From NCBI GenBank assembly GCA_036346275.1, contig CM070721.1, positions 6,212,452 through 6,276,451 on the forward strand: DNA of 64,000 nucleotides, in the 5' to 3' direction. This DNA is from Otatea glauca. Its lineage: Eukaryota > Streptophyta > Magnoliopsida > Poales > Poaceae. The notes below the pieces were generated by a model. It searched no databases and was not told the origin of the DNA. It saw nothing but the letters and a program-made list of their open reading frames with translations. Shown here piece after piece: positions 12,333 to 23,490 of this stretch; position 1 is the first letter of the stretch; each line of letters begins with the position of its first letter. The translations under genes and the position numbers were made by a program.

Positions 12333-13021
12333 GATTTTTTTTTAAATAATACATTTTTAAAAGTAATTACTACATTAATACGCGGATTAAAAAATTTGCA
12401 AAAATAATACTACGTCGCCGTACCGGTTGGCGAAAATCAGGTAGTCGCCAGATGGTTCGACGAAAATGGTATTTTCGCCAAACGGTGTGGCGAAAATAGG
12501 CTAATTGCATAATTAAGAACGTCCGACAGAGCAAACGGCCGGAGCACCCTATTTTCGCCAAATGGTATAGCGAAAATAGGGTTTTCGCCAAACGGTATGG
12601 CGACAACCTATTTTCGTCATACCGTTTGACGAAAATAGGTGGATTTTATTGACCCTTTTAAACTACATGAATTATCATCAATAAATTTATTATTTGAAAA
12701 TATTTCGCATTTATTTTTAAAAAGCCACCTATTTTCGTCAAATGGTATGGCAAAAATAGGTTGTCGTCATACCGTTTGGCAACAACCCTATTTTTGCCAT
12801 AATAGGGTGTCCCGGCCGTTTGCTCTGTCAGACGTTCTTAATTACGCAATTAGCCTATTTTCGTCACACCGTTTGGCGAAAATACCATTTTCGCCACACC
12901 ATCTGGCGACTATCTGATTTTTACCAACCGGTACGACGACGTAGTATTATTTTTGCAAATTTTTTAATCCGCGTATTAATGTCGCACTTACTTTTAAAAA
13001 ATGTATTATTTAAAAAAATTC
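12333..13021. mobile_element. Foldback MULE-type MITE, 689 bp, arms ~300 bp
   Basis: The two halves are inverted copies: 12333-12640 pairs with 12717-13021, leaving a loop of under 100 bases. The ends are GATTTTTTTTTAAATAATAC and, inverted, GAATTTTTTTAAATAATAC. Flanks GTTGTTTCC (12324-12332) and TTTGTTTCC (13022-13030) match at 8 of 9 bases, a Mutator-sized duplication. The arms contain repeated cgccaaacggt/accgtttggcg palindromes. No transposase. Confidence 0.8.
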
Positions 13022-13030
13022 TTTGTTTCC

Positions 13031-14183
13031 CATTAAAGAATTCCAGCAAACGGACAAAAAAAATGCCGGAACCATTGCAACCCTGCCTGGTAAATGTTGA
13101 TTGATATGCGCATCACATCGTCAGTTCGTCACGTCTGCCTTTGCAGGTCGATGGCTTCAGGCTATTGGGCTCCACGAGTCCGTGCGCTCTTGGCTCCTGC
13201 ACACGACTGCCGACGCTGGGCTACCGGCGCGGCGGTGCCTAGCACGGCCAGAGGAGACGCCAGCCGCACCGCGCGGCACGGGCGTGGAGCGGTGGGGATC
13301 GGGGAAACGGCACAGGGAGGACGTGAACGGCGGACGCCGCCGCGCGCGGCAGATGGAGCATCTATCTGTACTTTACGCAACTCCGCGGTAACGTTGCGCT
13401 CCGTGGGACTTGCTCTTTCGAAATTAACGTGGCGCTTCAGTTTCACTAAAATCCGTGAAATTTATGAAACAAAATGTTCCTAACTCTAGAAATTTATAAA
13501 GTTGAAACTATATGTACATTAAGAGTGTTTAAACGAGTTTACATTTTAAACTAAAAATATAAACTTTATTCACTTTATTTTAACCTACAGACTCTAGATC
13601 TAAGGTCAAACTGGGATTTGAAGCTCTACCAAACAGGGTATATATAGTTCAACATAAAATTATTTTATCATTTAAATGATTATTTTAAATTCAAGCGGCT
13701 GATCTGGTCAACATCCGACGCTCGTTTCGCCTGGATGATGTGATCAGCAGAGGGATGCTGCTCGAGAAAGAAAGAAAAAACCGTTTCTCAGCAGCTCCAC
13801 ACGCCTTGTATGATCTTGCCAACATCAACAGTAAACTGAACTCATGTACAGCCCCAATAATAATACTATCTACAAAATAAACACGACATGAAAGCTGACT
13901 TCTTTCAGAACCACGCATTATTAGCAGCAGACACAGCTGCAGTGAACCAGTGACAGTGATGAGCACTGATGTTGTTTCGTATGGTCGCACAATTTCCAAA
14001 AGGCGGGTTTATTGGGGGGGCAAAGATTACACATCTTGCATAGTCTCTTCACAGTCACACAATAAATAGCAAGTTCCCTTCTCTACACAAAAAAAAACCA
14101 ATTGCAATGGTATCGGAATAGTTGCTCCCCTGGAGGGAAACAAGCCAAACACAAGCACACAAGACTGGATGCGCAGGTCTACC
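13031..14183. other. Intergenic region with a GC-rich island
   Basis: 13095-13400 is GC-rich and open in several frames on both strands with no recognisable protein, so I do not call a gene. 13700-14180 is the likely 3' UTR/terminator side of VAMP714. Confidence 0.4.
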
Positions 14184-14444
14184 TTAACGAATACAAGTTG
14201 GTAAGGTGAAGCCATGGCACACGAAGACGAGCACAACGTATATGATTGCCAGGAGTAGGAATATCAACGCGGCCCTGCAAAGAGAGAGAGAGAAAGAAAA
14301 GATATGTTTATTGCAGATGAAAGAAAAGATATGTTTATTGCAGATGAAAGCCTCAAAGTGCAGTCAAGTGAACAAAACATCATACTAAGTATTTGTCAAA
14401 ATAGAGATAATTTTGCACTCTGGATGGTTTCAAGGTATACACCC

Positions 14445-14508
<64 letters not shown>

Positions 14509-15515
14509 GTTCAGAAGTGTAAGCCAAGTCAAAAGCTGCTTGACATAATAAAAATGAGAAACAGATTAAACCTATGCTTGAAATTCATAGAGTAAAAGGC
14601 TACAAAAGCATCCCCCCACTATAAGATAAATATCTGATTCAGAACAAAGAATAGACAACAGCTCCCCCAAAGACCAAATTTCAGATATCAGAATCATCTC
14701 ATTGTTCACATACAATAATTGCCCCCACTTTTTACAATTCTGTATCTCATCAATACAGCTGACAATTTCCAAACTTTGCTTTAGCCAGAGGATAATCTAT
14801 GTTTGAATATTTTTTACTCTTTCTTAGACTTCTATTGACAGAACTAACAAGACAAGTACAAGGATGCACTATTGAAAATTATGCAGAACAACTAAACAAA
14901 ATTATAACTGATGACATATGCATATCGCAGTATTTATTGAACACAACACACAATATACCATATCCGTAAACTTGCATTCATATCTACTGCATGAAACCAT
15001 GTTGGAAAGAGTTTACTGCTAAGTGCATTATTTTATATACAAAATCACAGCTGTTATACTCTCTCTGTCTCTCTCTCCCTCCCTCCCTCTCTCTATCTCT
15101 ATATGGGGCACCATAATTTTAAATGCATGAATTCAAGCCAAATTCGAATATATTTTTCAAAACTTTCAGTTTTAGGGTATATACCCATCTATAACAATTC
15201 AAATGAAACACATACCTTTGAAAAAATATACTCGAATTCAAATATTTGAACGAATTTAGATCACATGCTTTGCTGATTTATATATAAAATCAGCACATAC
15301 CTGCAATCAAACTATCATCAAAAAAGGAAACTCTAGTTATTTGCAAAATATGCTAAAAACTATGTAGTCCCTTGCAATTTTTTTGTATGTTTAATATTGG
15401 AGTATCTTATAATTAGTATATAAGTGTACCCAAAGTGATAAAGAAGTATTTCAAATTCGTTTAGGTGGTATTTCAGATGTGGGAGTAACTACTCCCAGGA
15501 GTAGAAAGTATTTTT

Positions 15516-15548
<33 letters not shown>

Positions 15549-17260
15549 CGTCGCGTGCGTGTGTTAAGGATCACAATTAAGCCAGGTTAACGGTGGATGT
15601 AAAAATTCCGTGCAAAGAAGTTCATGAACCAAACGCAATAGCACTCATGGAAGCAAACAGAAAAGGAAACAACAAGATAGAAGCTAAAACATGGTATCAA
15701 ACAATTCTTAGTAGGAAGATTACATACGTGAGTTTAACATTTCTCCACCAAACAGTGCTTCTGAAACGGCGAGCTTGTCGTTTAAATCGAACTGTATTTC
15801 CTTGCATATTTGCAGTCTTGTCAACCAGCAGTTCCAAACGATCGCCCCTTTCAAGGACTTTATCAATATTATCAATCATAACATTACGGACCTGCAAGAG
15901 AACAAAACATATTAAATATCATTTTAAAATGTGAATGCTAGAACTTTTCTTGGCAACATGCCTCTGTTATAGAAGTAATGAATGATCTTCAAGATCTGTG
16001 ACTATGTTTTTTATGGTTTTACCTAAAACAACAATATCTGGAAACAATGAGCAATTAAAAAAAAAGATGCCGGTTCATGTACTCCATACATGAATCAATA
16101 ATCAATCACTTTTAGCTTACAAGATCGCAAAACATAGCATGTGCTTATTTTTAATTTTCTGACCAAATGTTTTGAAGAATTGTACTCCAGAAAATACATG
16201 CAAATAGTGCAAAATCAAGCTTTGGATGCAAGTCATTTTCAGACAAGAACAACGGAAAAAAAAGTAGAATACCTGATTGATTTCGCCTCTCATGCGGTTT
16301 ATTCTGTCTGCATTAGGGTCATTTGAATAGTAGTCCATTTGTTGGCTCAGGACCCTTGAGAACTCATCATTCATCGCATAAGCAAGAGCTGTTAGTGCAG
16401 CACGACCATATGTCTTAACAAATCTTCCATGAATATCCTCAAGGAACGCAAAGGGGATTCGCCCTGCAATAAATCAAAGCTAATAAGGACGTTGTTACCC
16501 AATTCACATCACAACCTTTACGAATTACAAAACTCTCAGGTACACACAACTGAACAAATTTGCTCTTGGTTTCCGCAAATTGCTCTTGGACGGAGCTAGA
16601 CTATATAGTCTAGCGCTGGTTTACCAGCAAAAATACCAGCACTTTTGCAGCATCAAAAGCGTTTTGTCCCGAAGTCAACAGCTGCAAAACTCGATCAGCC
16701 AGTCCAAAATCTCAACTCGTCAACTCCATCTGTCGTCGCATGACAATTGGCTAGCTGCAAATCAATCCGACTGCATCTCACCGGTTTGTCCCTTCGATCT
16801 ACCAATCCCCAGAGGCCACCCTGTATGCAGCAACAGACATCGGAGACGCGCATACCGACAAAACCCTATTAACTCCCCGGATCTCCAAGATTCCGCCCGC
16901 CTACGGAGCCCAAACCCCAACCAGGTTCAGAAATTCCCCCCGCCGATCGTTTCAAGAAACGCGGTATAGAGAGAGCCAGAGAGAGCAGGAGGAGGAGAGG
17001 AATAGGAGGAGGAACAGGGGGGTGGCGGTGGTGTCCTTACGTCCGGCGGCGTCGTCGGCCATGCAGAGGGCGGTGATGCCGTCGGTCCGCTTGGCGTGGA
17101 AGACGTATCGGTCCTGGGTGTAGGAGACGTGGCTGTCGGCGCCGCCGTCGGGGAGGCGCTCGAGGACCTGCCGCGCGACGGCGCCGGCGTTAGTCGCCGC
17201 GGCGCTGTGCTCCGCCAGCACCACCGTGCCCCGCGCCACCAGCGCGTACAGGATCGCCAT
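14184..17260 (-). CDS. VAMP714: VAMP714-type R-SNARE (VAMP71 family), 4 exons
   Basis: Longin-type R-SNARE that drives membrane fusion in the endomembrane/vacuolar pathway. Exons on the - strand: 17260-17041, 16463-16273, 15891-15728, 14274-14184; all junctions are GT-AG and in phase, giving 221 aa, the usual length for the family. Longin domain in residues 1 to about 115: starts MAILYALVARGTVVLAE, then YTQDRYVFHAKR and MNDEFSRVLSQQMDYY. SNARE motif about 125-185, with the zero-layer Arg at about 152 in NIDKVLERGDRLELLVDKT and a basic RRFRSTVWWRN before the anchor. One membrane segment (ALIFLLLAIIYVVLVFV) is followed by the short lumenal tail CHGFTLPTCIR. The VAMP714 subtype is judged from the N-terminus and tail; VAMP711-713 are close relatives. 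Intron 3 (14275-15727) holds a TA microsatellite and a dispersed repeat. Confidence 0.95.
14449..14504. repeat. TA microsatellite in VAMP714 intron 3
   Basis: About 28 uninterrupted TA units. Further simple repeats in the same intron are a CT-rich run at 15060-15104 and TA units at 15519-15546. Likely polymorphic between individuals. Confidence 0.9.
15105..15546. repeat. Dispersed AT-rich repeat, third copy (others at 61.9-63.2 kb)
   Basis: 15105-15345 is the inverted counterpart of 62130-62350 and 62930-63160; shared words include catgctttgctgattta/taaatcagcaaagcatg and gaaacacatac/gtatgtgtttc. 15390-15546 matches 62650-62790 in the same orientation (ttggagtatctta, aaagtgataaagaagtat, gtgggagta), ending in TA units in both places. 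The element sits inside VAMP714 intron 3. Confidence 0.75.
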
Positions 17261-17577
17261 CCCAACCTCTCCTCCGCCTCCTCCTTCCTTCCCCTCCGCC
17301 GCGTGGAGTCCTCCCGCTGCGGAGAGGGGGCAGAAGACGAAAAGGAAAGGGTGGGGTATTATTTGGCAGAGAGACAGGTTGGGCCAGTTGGCAAACTGGG
17401 CGCAGAGAACGAGATGGTATCGTTGTTTAATTGGCTGTGGGGCCGCCTCCGCCGTTTTGAGCTGAGCTGTTGTGTTTGGGCGCGGCTGGGTCGCTGACGA
17501 CCGTACGTCGGCATCGGGCCGATCTTCCTGGGCGATTGTGGTTAGGAAGGGAGGAAGTAACTCGTTAGGATGATTGT
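17261..17577 (-). promoter_or_regulatory. Promoter/5' UTR region of VAMP714
   Basis: The 300 bases before the VAMP714 start are pyrimidine-rich on the - strand and GC-rich, as is common for grass housekeeping genes. I could not fix a TATA box or start site. Confidence 0.4.
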
Positions 17578-17885
17578 GGTCCGGTTTGTTTGGGTTTTTT
17601 TACCGGTTTAAAAGTTAAAAAAAGCTAAAGTCTAAATAAATAGACAGCTTTTTATCTAGGTTTTTTAAAAGACATAAGGCTATATATAACTAAAAGCCAA
17701 AAGTCACCGAAAAGAGTCTCTTTTTTTTTTGTTTATTGAGGGTTGATTTTAGACTAATACCACTAAAGTTAACATAAAATTATCCACCTCTATCGCATAC
17801 AAAAATAGTTAACTTTTAAACTGTTTAAATTTAAAAGCTGACTTTAAGCTATAAAACAGAAAAACTAAGCCTAAGCAAACAGGGC
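17578..17885. mobile_element. MITE with eroded inverted repeats, ~308 bp
   Basis: The left end (GGTTTGTTTGGG, then TTTAAAAGTTAAA, AAAGCTAAAGT) is mirrored at the right (ACTTTAAGCTATAAAA, GCCTAAGCAAACAGGGC). This type of end (gtttgtttgg) is typical of grass hAT/Tourist-like MITEs. No clear target-site duplication. Confidence 0.6.
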
Positions 17886-18039
17886 ACCTACAGTGCTAGC
17901 TTTGAAGTATCGCACTTATGGATAAATCGAGATATCAAGCGGTAAATTATACAAGTCAGCGACAAACTGACAAGGCATGAGGTCCATGAGCCAGTGAGAA
18001 CTGAGAACCGAGAACCATAGAAAGCAACTAGGTAAGCAA

Positions 18040-18480
18040 CCGTGCCATGCCATAACCGCCGTTACCCACACGAGCAAATCGAGAAAACGCGCGATCGCCG
18101 TTCTCTACGCGAGCAAATCGAGGAGACACGCGAAACGGTTGAAAGAATACAAACGTAATTGTGTTTTTTTCGCATTTATTCGGCGAAACGGTTGAAAGGA
18201 TATAAATATATCTGAGCTACCGTGGCGTTCTACGCCGCGACCACCGCTCCGTACGTAAAAAATAGAAAAATTGATCTAAACGGTTTTTTTTCCAAAAAAA
18301 AGGACATAAACATTGTTTTTTCGGATAAGGACATAATAGGATCTAAACGTAATGCTTAAAAAGCCTAAAGGATATAAACGTAATATAATTTTTTTAGAAT
18401 AGGATCTAAACGTAATGTTTTTAAAAAAGATCTGACTATAATTTTTTTTCTAAAAAAATTTAAACGTTTTTTTTCGTGAC
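18040..18480. repeat. Upstream block shared with 30.9-31.3 kb
   Basis: Words such as gagaaaacgcgcga, gcaaatcgagga/gtaaatcgagaa, aaaggatata and repeated aaacgtaat recur in the same order at 30920-31290. In both places a Transposase_28 reading frame starts 290-300 bases further on, so gene and upstream block were probably duplicated together. The block has a repeating texture of 'gga.cc/ta.aaacgtaat' units. Confidence 0.7.
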
Positions 18481-18771
18481 TCGGCTCGGGCCGGCGCAAA
18501 CGGCTCTGTTGGCCGTGGCCGGGATTTCACCACCTTTAATAAAGGCAGAGGAGCAGAACTGCAGAAGGCTCGTTGCGTTGGAAGAGAGAGACAGAGAGAG
18601 AGAGAGCGCATTGCGTTGGAACTTGGAAGCCTGAACTGGGAGGCATGAGGCACCCGTTGGCTTGGCGCCTCGCAAGACCAACCGTCGCGGCGTCGCCTCA
18701 CTTCTCTCCTCGACTCTTCTGCACGAGCACGACACGGAGGAGTGCACGCACAACTGCACAGGCAAAGCACA

Positions 18772-20577
18772 ATGCCTTCCTCCGACGCTTCCTCCTCGTC
18801 TTCCATCGAGATCATCGGCGATTCCTCCCCTCGCTTCGTCACCACCATCCGCGTCCGCACCCCGAGCGCCAACGTCGACGACAACGACACCGCTGCCGCG
18901 CTCTCAAGGCCCTTGGCCGAGCGCTTCGCCTCGTCTTATCGGAGCCAAGAATCACTCGACGCGCTATGCAAGAAGTACGGCATCCCGAAGGAGTTCGCCG
19001 CGCGCCCCGCCGGCGACAGGCGCGCGTGCTCGGCGCCGCCGCCGGGGGCCGTCTGCGTGTACGCGCACGCGCTGGAGGCCGGGATGCGCGTCCCGCTGCA
19101 CGGCTTCTTCTGCGAGGTGCTTGGCCACTTCGGGATCACGCCGAGCCAGCTCGCGCCCAACGGGTGGCGCATCATGGTGGGCTTCGTCGTGCTCTGCCAC
19201 TTCGCCGGCGTGCGGCCCTCGCTGGCCGTGTTCCGGCACTTCTTCTCGCTGTACATGTTCAAGCTCAAGGGCTGGTACTGCTTCCGGGGCAAGGACGCCG
19301 CCGGGATGCTCTTCACGGGGCTGCCGCATTGCATTAAGGGGTGGAAGGAGGAGTTCTTCTTCCTGTCGTCGCCGTCGCCTTGGCCGTGCCCCGTGGTGTG
19401 GGGCGAGCCGTCCAAGAGCTCCACCACTGAGCCAGTACTCACCAACGAGGAGAAGAAATCGGTGGGGAAGCTCCTACGTGCTCACGGCGCCGCCGCGGTT
19501 GATCTCCGCACTTATCTCTGCGAGAGCTCTCTTGCTGCGGCCTTCTCCTCTAACCTCACTGGCGCAGGCTCATCAGCACCACCACCACCACCACCACCGG
19601 CTTCTACTCGTACTACCGGTGCCAAAGGTAAACGTCGAACACTCCCTGACTCCCGTAGTTTACCGAGCAGAGGACTTACTGTTGTGTGCTAGGGATGGAC
19701 ACCTCGGTCTATGACATGATGAAGAGCATGCGGGCGGAGAAGGCGGCCGCGCAGGCGTCAGCGGCGGCGAAGGTGAAAATCAAGGCGGACAGCGACACGC
19801 CGGGGTGGTCGCCGTTATCGGGAAACAAGAGGAAGCTCGACGAGGGCAATGCAAAGGAGGGGATGTTTCGTTCTGAGCTGAACACGCCGCCTGCTGCCCA
19901 CGGCAGTTCGATGTTCGGCGCGTGTTCCCCGCCAGGCTTCCCCGCGCAGAAGCCGCCCGAGAGCGACCAAGATCGAAAGCCGCGGCACGTCCCCGACAAA
20001 CATGACGGCGACACGGCCGACTTGGAGGCCTCGCGGCAGCTGCTGCAGGACATCGTCACGCCGTCGCGGGAGCTCAAGTTCGCGGCGGCCAAGCCTTCCG
20101 ACGTCGTCGCCTCGAGCTACATAACAATGCTCCAGGTTTGCTAGATGTATATACATAGATCTGATGCAATGGAAAATCGTTTGGTGCATGCGTTCTATCA
20201 GGTAATCTTGTGGGTGCGCAACGCAGGCCGCGAACTACGCGTCGTTCTCATTCGGCTACGCGCTGGAGCTGGAGGAGAAGCTGAGGGCGCAGGAGCGCGA
20301 CACCGCAGCGGAGGTAAGCGCTCTGCGTGAGGAGCTGGAGAAGGTGAAGGCCAACCTCGCCGAGGCGAAGGAGGCGGCGGCGGCGGAGGTGAAGAGCGCG
20401 AAGGCCGCAGCGGTGCACGAGTTCCTGGGGTCGAAGGAGCACGTGCGCCGGCTCGCGGAGCACGCGCTGGAGGGGTACGAGCGCGGCATGGAGAACATGA
20501 AGCGCGTCGCGCTCCGGCGATACCCGTACCTCGACGCCGCGCGGCTGGTCGTGCCGCCGGGAGGGCCGCCACCTTGA
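18772..20577 (+). CDS. Transposase_28-domain protein ('putative gypsy type transposon'), intact, 3 exons
   Basis: Exons 18772-19627, 19693-20135 and 20227-20577 join in phase with GT-AG to give 549 aa with no stop. Residues about 90-240 form the Transposase_28 (PF04195-type) domain: VCVYAHALEAGMRVPLHGFF, HFGITPSQLAPNGWRIMVGF, LKGWYCFRGKDAAGMLFTG, KGWKEEFFFLSSPSPWPCP. The middle is Ser/Pro-rich (a run of eight Pro near 270). Residues about 435-510 are an Ala/Glu/Lys coiled coil (LELEEKLRAQERD, EELEKVKANLAEAKEAAAA). In grasses the same domain occurs as an extra antisense ORF of Tat-lineage Gypsy elements (one lies at 35.7 kb here). No LTR, gag or pol surrounds this copy, and it has introns and codes intact, so it may be an escaped or host-adopted copy. 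Its biochemical role is unknown; despite the name, no transposase activity is shown. Confidence 0.82.
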
Positions 20578-20676
20578 TCAGCTCGATCATCTTTTGGGAG
20601 TTGGAGCCGTTCTTGTGACGTGTTAGTCCTTTGCGTACGTACTCAAAGAAGACCAAATGTCTTACCGTCAACATAT

Positions 20677-20767
20677 CTATCTATACCCCTTTATAATGCA
20701 TCTAAGCATTCTTTTCTACGTCCACCCTAAATAATGCACCCCACTAGAGATTGCTCAACCTTCATGC
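20677..20767. repeat. Segment A, left part (split by the solo LTR)
   Basis: This 91-bp stretch continues at 23972-24238. Together they match segment B at 24742-25135: ctatacccctttataatgca, cattcttttcta and, across the insertion, tgcacccaacgaaa versus tgcacccagcgaaa. Segment B therefore shows the unoccupied site. Confidence 0.85.
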
Positions 20768-21349
20768 TGAAAGGTCGAGTATGCCGACTAGAGGTGGGTG
20801 AATAGGCGGCTTTTAAAATTTCTCTCGCTAATTTCTACAAAGCAATTCACCCCTAGTTTTCCTAACGCTAAAACCTTAACAAATATTAATGCGGAAGCGA
20901 TAAACTAAGATTTTGACAATCAAAGCCTAAATTCTCTAGGCTCACTATGTGCACTAACTAATTATGTCTCTAACAAAAATATGCAATCCTAAAGTCAAGC
21001 AATCAATCAATTTAATTCTATGAATATAAATTGCATGAACATAAATAACAAACACAATGCAAGCACAAGAGACACAGTACTTTTTACCGTGGTGTTCGGA
21101 GACTTGCCGGTCTCCCCTAGTCCACGTTGAGGTTAGCCCAAACGAATTGAACCGGCTCCACGAATTAAGCACCCACCTCGAATCCACTAGTGGTATCTCC
21201 TTTTTCCTCCCGGGTAGGCAAGCTCCAACCTTCACAAACTTTGCCGGGACCTCTCACAATCTCCGTTGAGAGCTCTCACGCACGACGTCGATACGTCGTC
21301 TAGGTGTCGGCAAACAATAAGAGTAACAAGCCAAGCCTTCCGCTTTAAC

Positions 21350-23490
21350 TTCACCTAGTGCAACACATGCACTTCCGGTGACCTCCTAAGTGCAACACAT
21401 GCACTACGATCCTCCTCAAGTGCAACACATGCACAAGAGCCTCTCAATAAACTTTCTAATTGCAACACATGCAATTAGGACTCACTCTTAGCTCAAAAGG
21501 CAAATGGGAGAAGGCAACACATGCACTTCACCCCCAAGAACTCACACTTCATTTCAGCAACTAGCAAATGCCCCTCAAGGCATCCTTTTATAGCCTCTAA
21601 GGCAAAACTAGCCGTTGGGGGCGAAATCTAGAAAAACTCAGTAAACCCGGTGCTACCGCCCTACTAGAACCGGTAGCACCGGCCTCCTCGCCAACGACTA
21701 CAAAACTAGCCGTTACAGGATGGGCGGTAGCACCGGCCTTCACCCCGGTAGCACCGGGCACAAGCCGAACACAAAAACACCCTCTCTGGATTTTTCACAC
21801 CGGCCAGAGGAGCGGTAGCACCGGACCACCGGTGCTATCGGCCTACCATGGGCGGTAGCACCGGACCGCCAAACCACCCAAAAACATCCCCTCTCTAGAA
21901 TTTCCACACCAGCCAGAGGGGCGGTGCTACCGGGATACCATGGGCGGTAGCACCAGATCGACCTGCAGTACATGCTCCCATAAGCGGTACTACCGGTCAG
22001 GCAGTGCTACCGACCCTACATGGGCGGTACGATCGGCCATAAGGAGAAAACACGGTTTTTCACAAAAACTTTTCTCCAAACCATTAAGATTTATTCTTTG
22101 AGCTATGTGAGGATCAACACATGATCACAACATTATGCAAAACACATTTGCACATGTTAATCACATACTTCAAAGAATCTCATTAAGCACAACTTATTTG
22201 CAAAACACATTTGCCAATAAACCAAGAACTTATGAGATCAATCCTCTTAGCCATGTGATGATTAACACATGATCAAGTCAATTTGCAAAACACATTTGCA
22301 AACCCTATTCACATGCTCTAGGATCGAAACCCATAATCTCAAGTTCATTTGCAAAACACATAGGCAAATAACAACTCCAACTTATTTGCAAAACACATTC
22401 GCAAATAACAAGTCAACACTTTGCAAAAACACATTTTGCAACTAAACCAAGCTTAGCCTTTTGATGATCAATACATGACCCAATCACAAGCTAAAACATC
22501 AAAGCATGAGCTCTCTATTTGCAACACATGCAAATCTCTAGCACCATGCAAACAACCGCAACAAATTCAAGTGCATGAGCTCTCTATTTGCAACTCATGC
22601 AAATCTCTAGCTCCATGCAACCACTTTAAACCAAATTGCTTGAGCTCTCTCCTTTTGCAATACATGCAAAACTTAGCTCCAAGCAATAACCACATAAACA
22701 ATATTGCGTAAGCTATTTCCCATTTTGCAACACATGCAAATCCATAGCTTCATGCAAAAACCAAACCAAATAAGATTTAATTAAGATGCAAGTATGAACA
22801 CCCTTATTTGCAACACATGCAAATACTTAGCTCATACAAACAAGCTTCACCCATTTGCAACACATACCAAATGGTTAGCTTCATGCAAACACCAAACAAG
22901 AGAGTGAGCTAGAGTGAACCGGATTGAGTTCATCAACACATGATGAAGCTCAAGCTAAAAGACTCAACCCCTCTTAATAGTACGGCAACCTAACTAGCAA
23001 CCCGGTCTCCCAACCAAACACCGAGACCGATAAAAGACTAGGAACACATCCTTAGCCTTAACTAGTTATACCTTTGCCTCTAGCGATCCATTTGGAGCTT
23101 TTATGATTTCCAATCATCTTCTCTCCAGGATCACATCTTCTTCTTCTTGGTCATCAACACATGATGAACCTTCTAGCTCTTCTCTTTACTTCGGGATCAC
23201 CTCTTGAAGCTCATCAACACATGATGACTTCTTCTTCTTCCTGATTCTTCATTTTCTTGGACTCAACCTACTTCACAACTCATGGAAGATGTTAGTCCAA
23301 CAAACACGGTTGTCTCATCATCACCGCACTCCATTAACACATAATGGATGCCTCTAAGATCGATTGAGCACAACCCCAATTAAGTTGAATGATTAATTGT
23401 TGTCTTGAGTACTTTAATGCAACTAATACTTCATTATACTCAAGAATTTTTTGCTTGTCTTTAATCAACAAGGAACACCATCAACACATG
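21350..23490. repeat. Array of ~25 short hairpins with fixed loop AACACAT and varying stems
   Basis: Each unit is stem - AACACAT - inverted stem. Examples: CTAATTGC/GCAATTAG (21464), AGTGC/GCACT (21356, 21389), TTTGCAA/TTGCAAA (22286), ATTTGC/GCAAAT (22517, 22807), TTCATC/GATGAA (22928), TCCATT/AATGGA (23330). The loop stays the same while both stem halves change together. Between 22080 and 22440 most stems are TTTGCAA-like; from 22920 on they are CATC/GATG-like. A few units have a changed loop (AATACAT, AACTCAT). Confidence 0.9.
21640..22040. repeat. Cluster of CGGTAGCACCGG palindrome-like words
   Basis: About 15 copies of cggtagcaccgg or its complement ccggtgctaccg within 400 bp, in both orientations, often paired (ccgcccta...gggcgg). 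Adjacent 130-bp stretches are imperfect direct repeats (accctctctgga and ccctctctagaat, each followed by ttccacaccagccagagg-like words). It gives strong folding potential to this part of the LTR. Confidence 0.8.

Noticed and set aside
13094..13483. GC-rich open frames between the foldback element and VAMP714
   Set aside because: Open in three frames, no domain, no splice partners.
17096..17497. 133-codon + strand frame
   Set aside because: Shadow of VAMP714 exon 1 and its leader on the opposite strand.
21350..23490. CRISPR-like array
   Set aside because: The repeated core is only 7 bases, spacing is irregular, flanks are self-complementary rather than unique spacers, and the DNA is plant nuclear.
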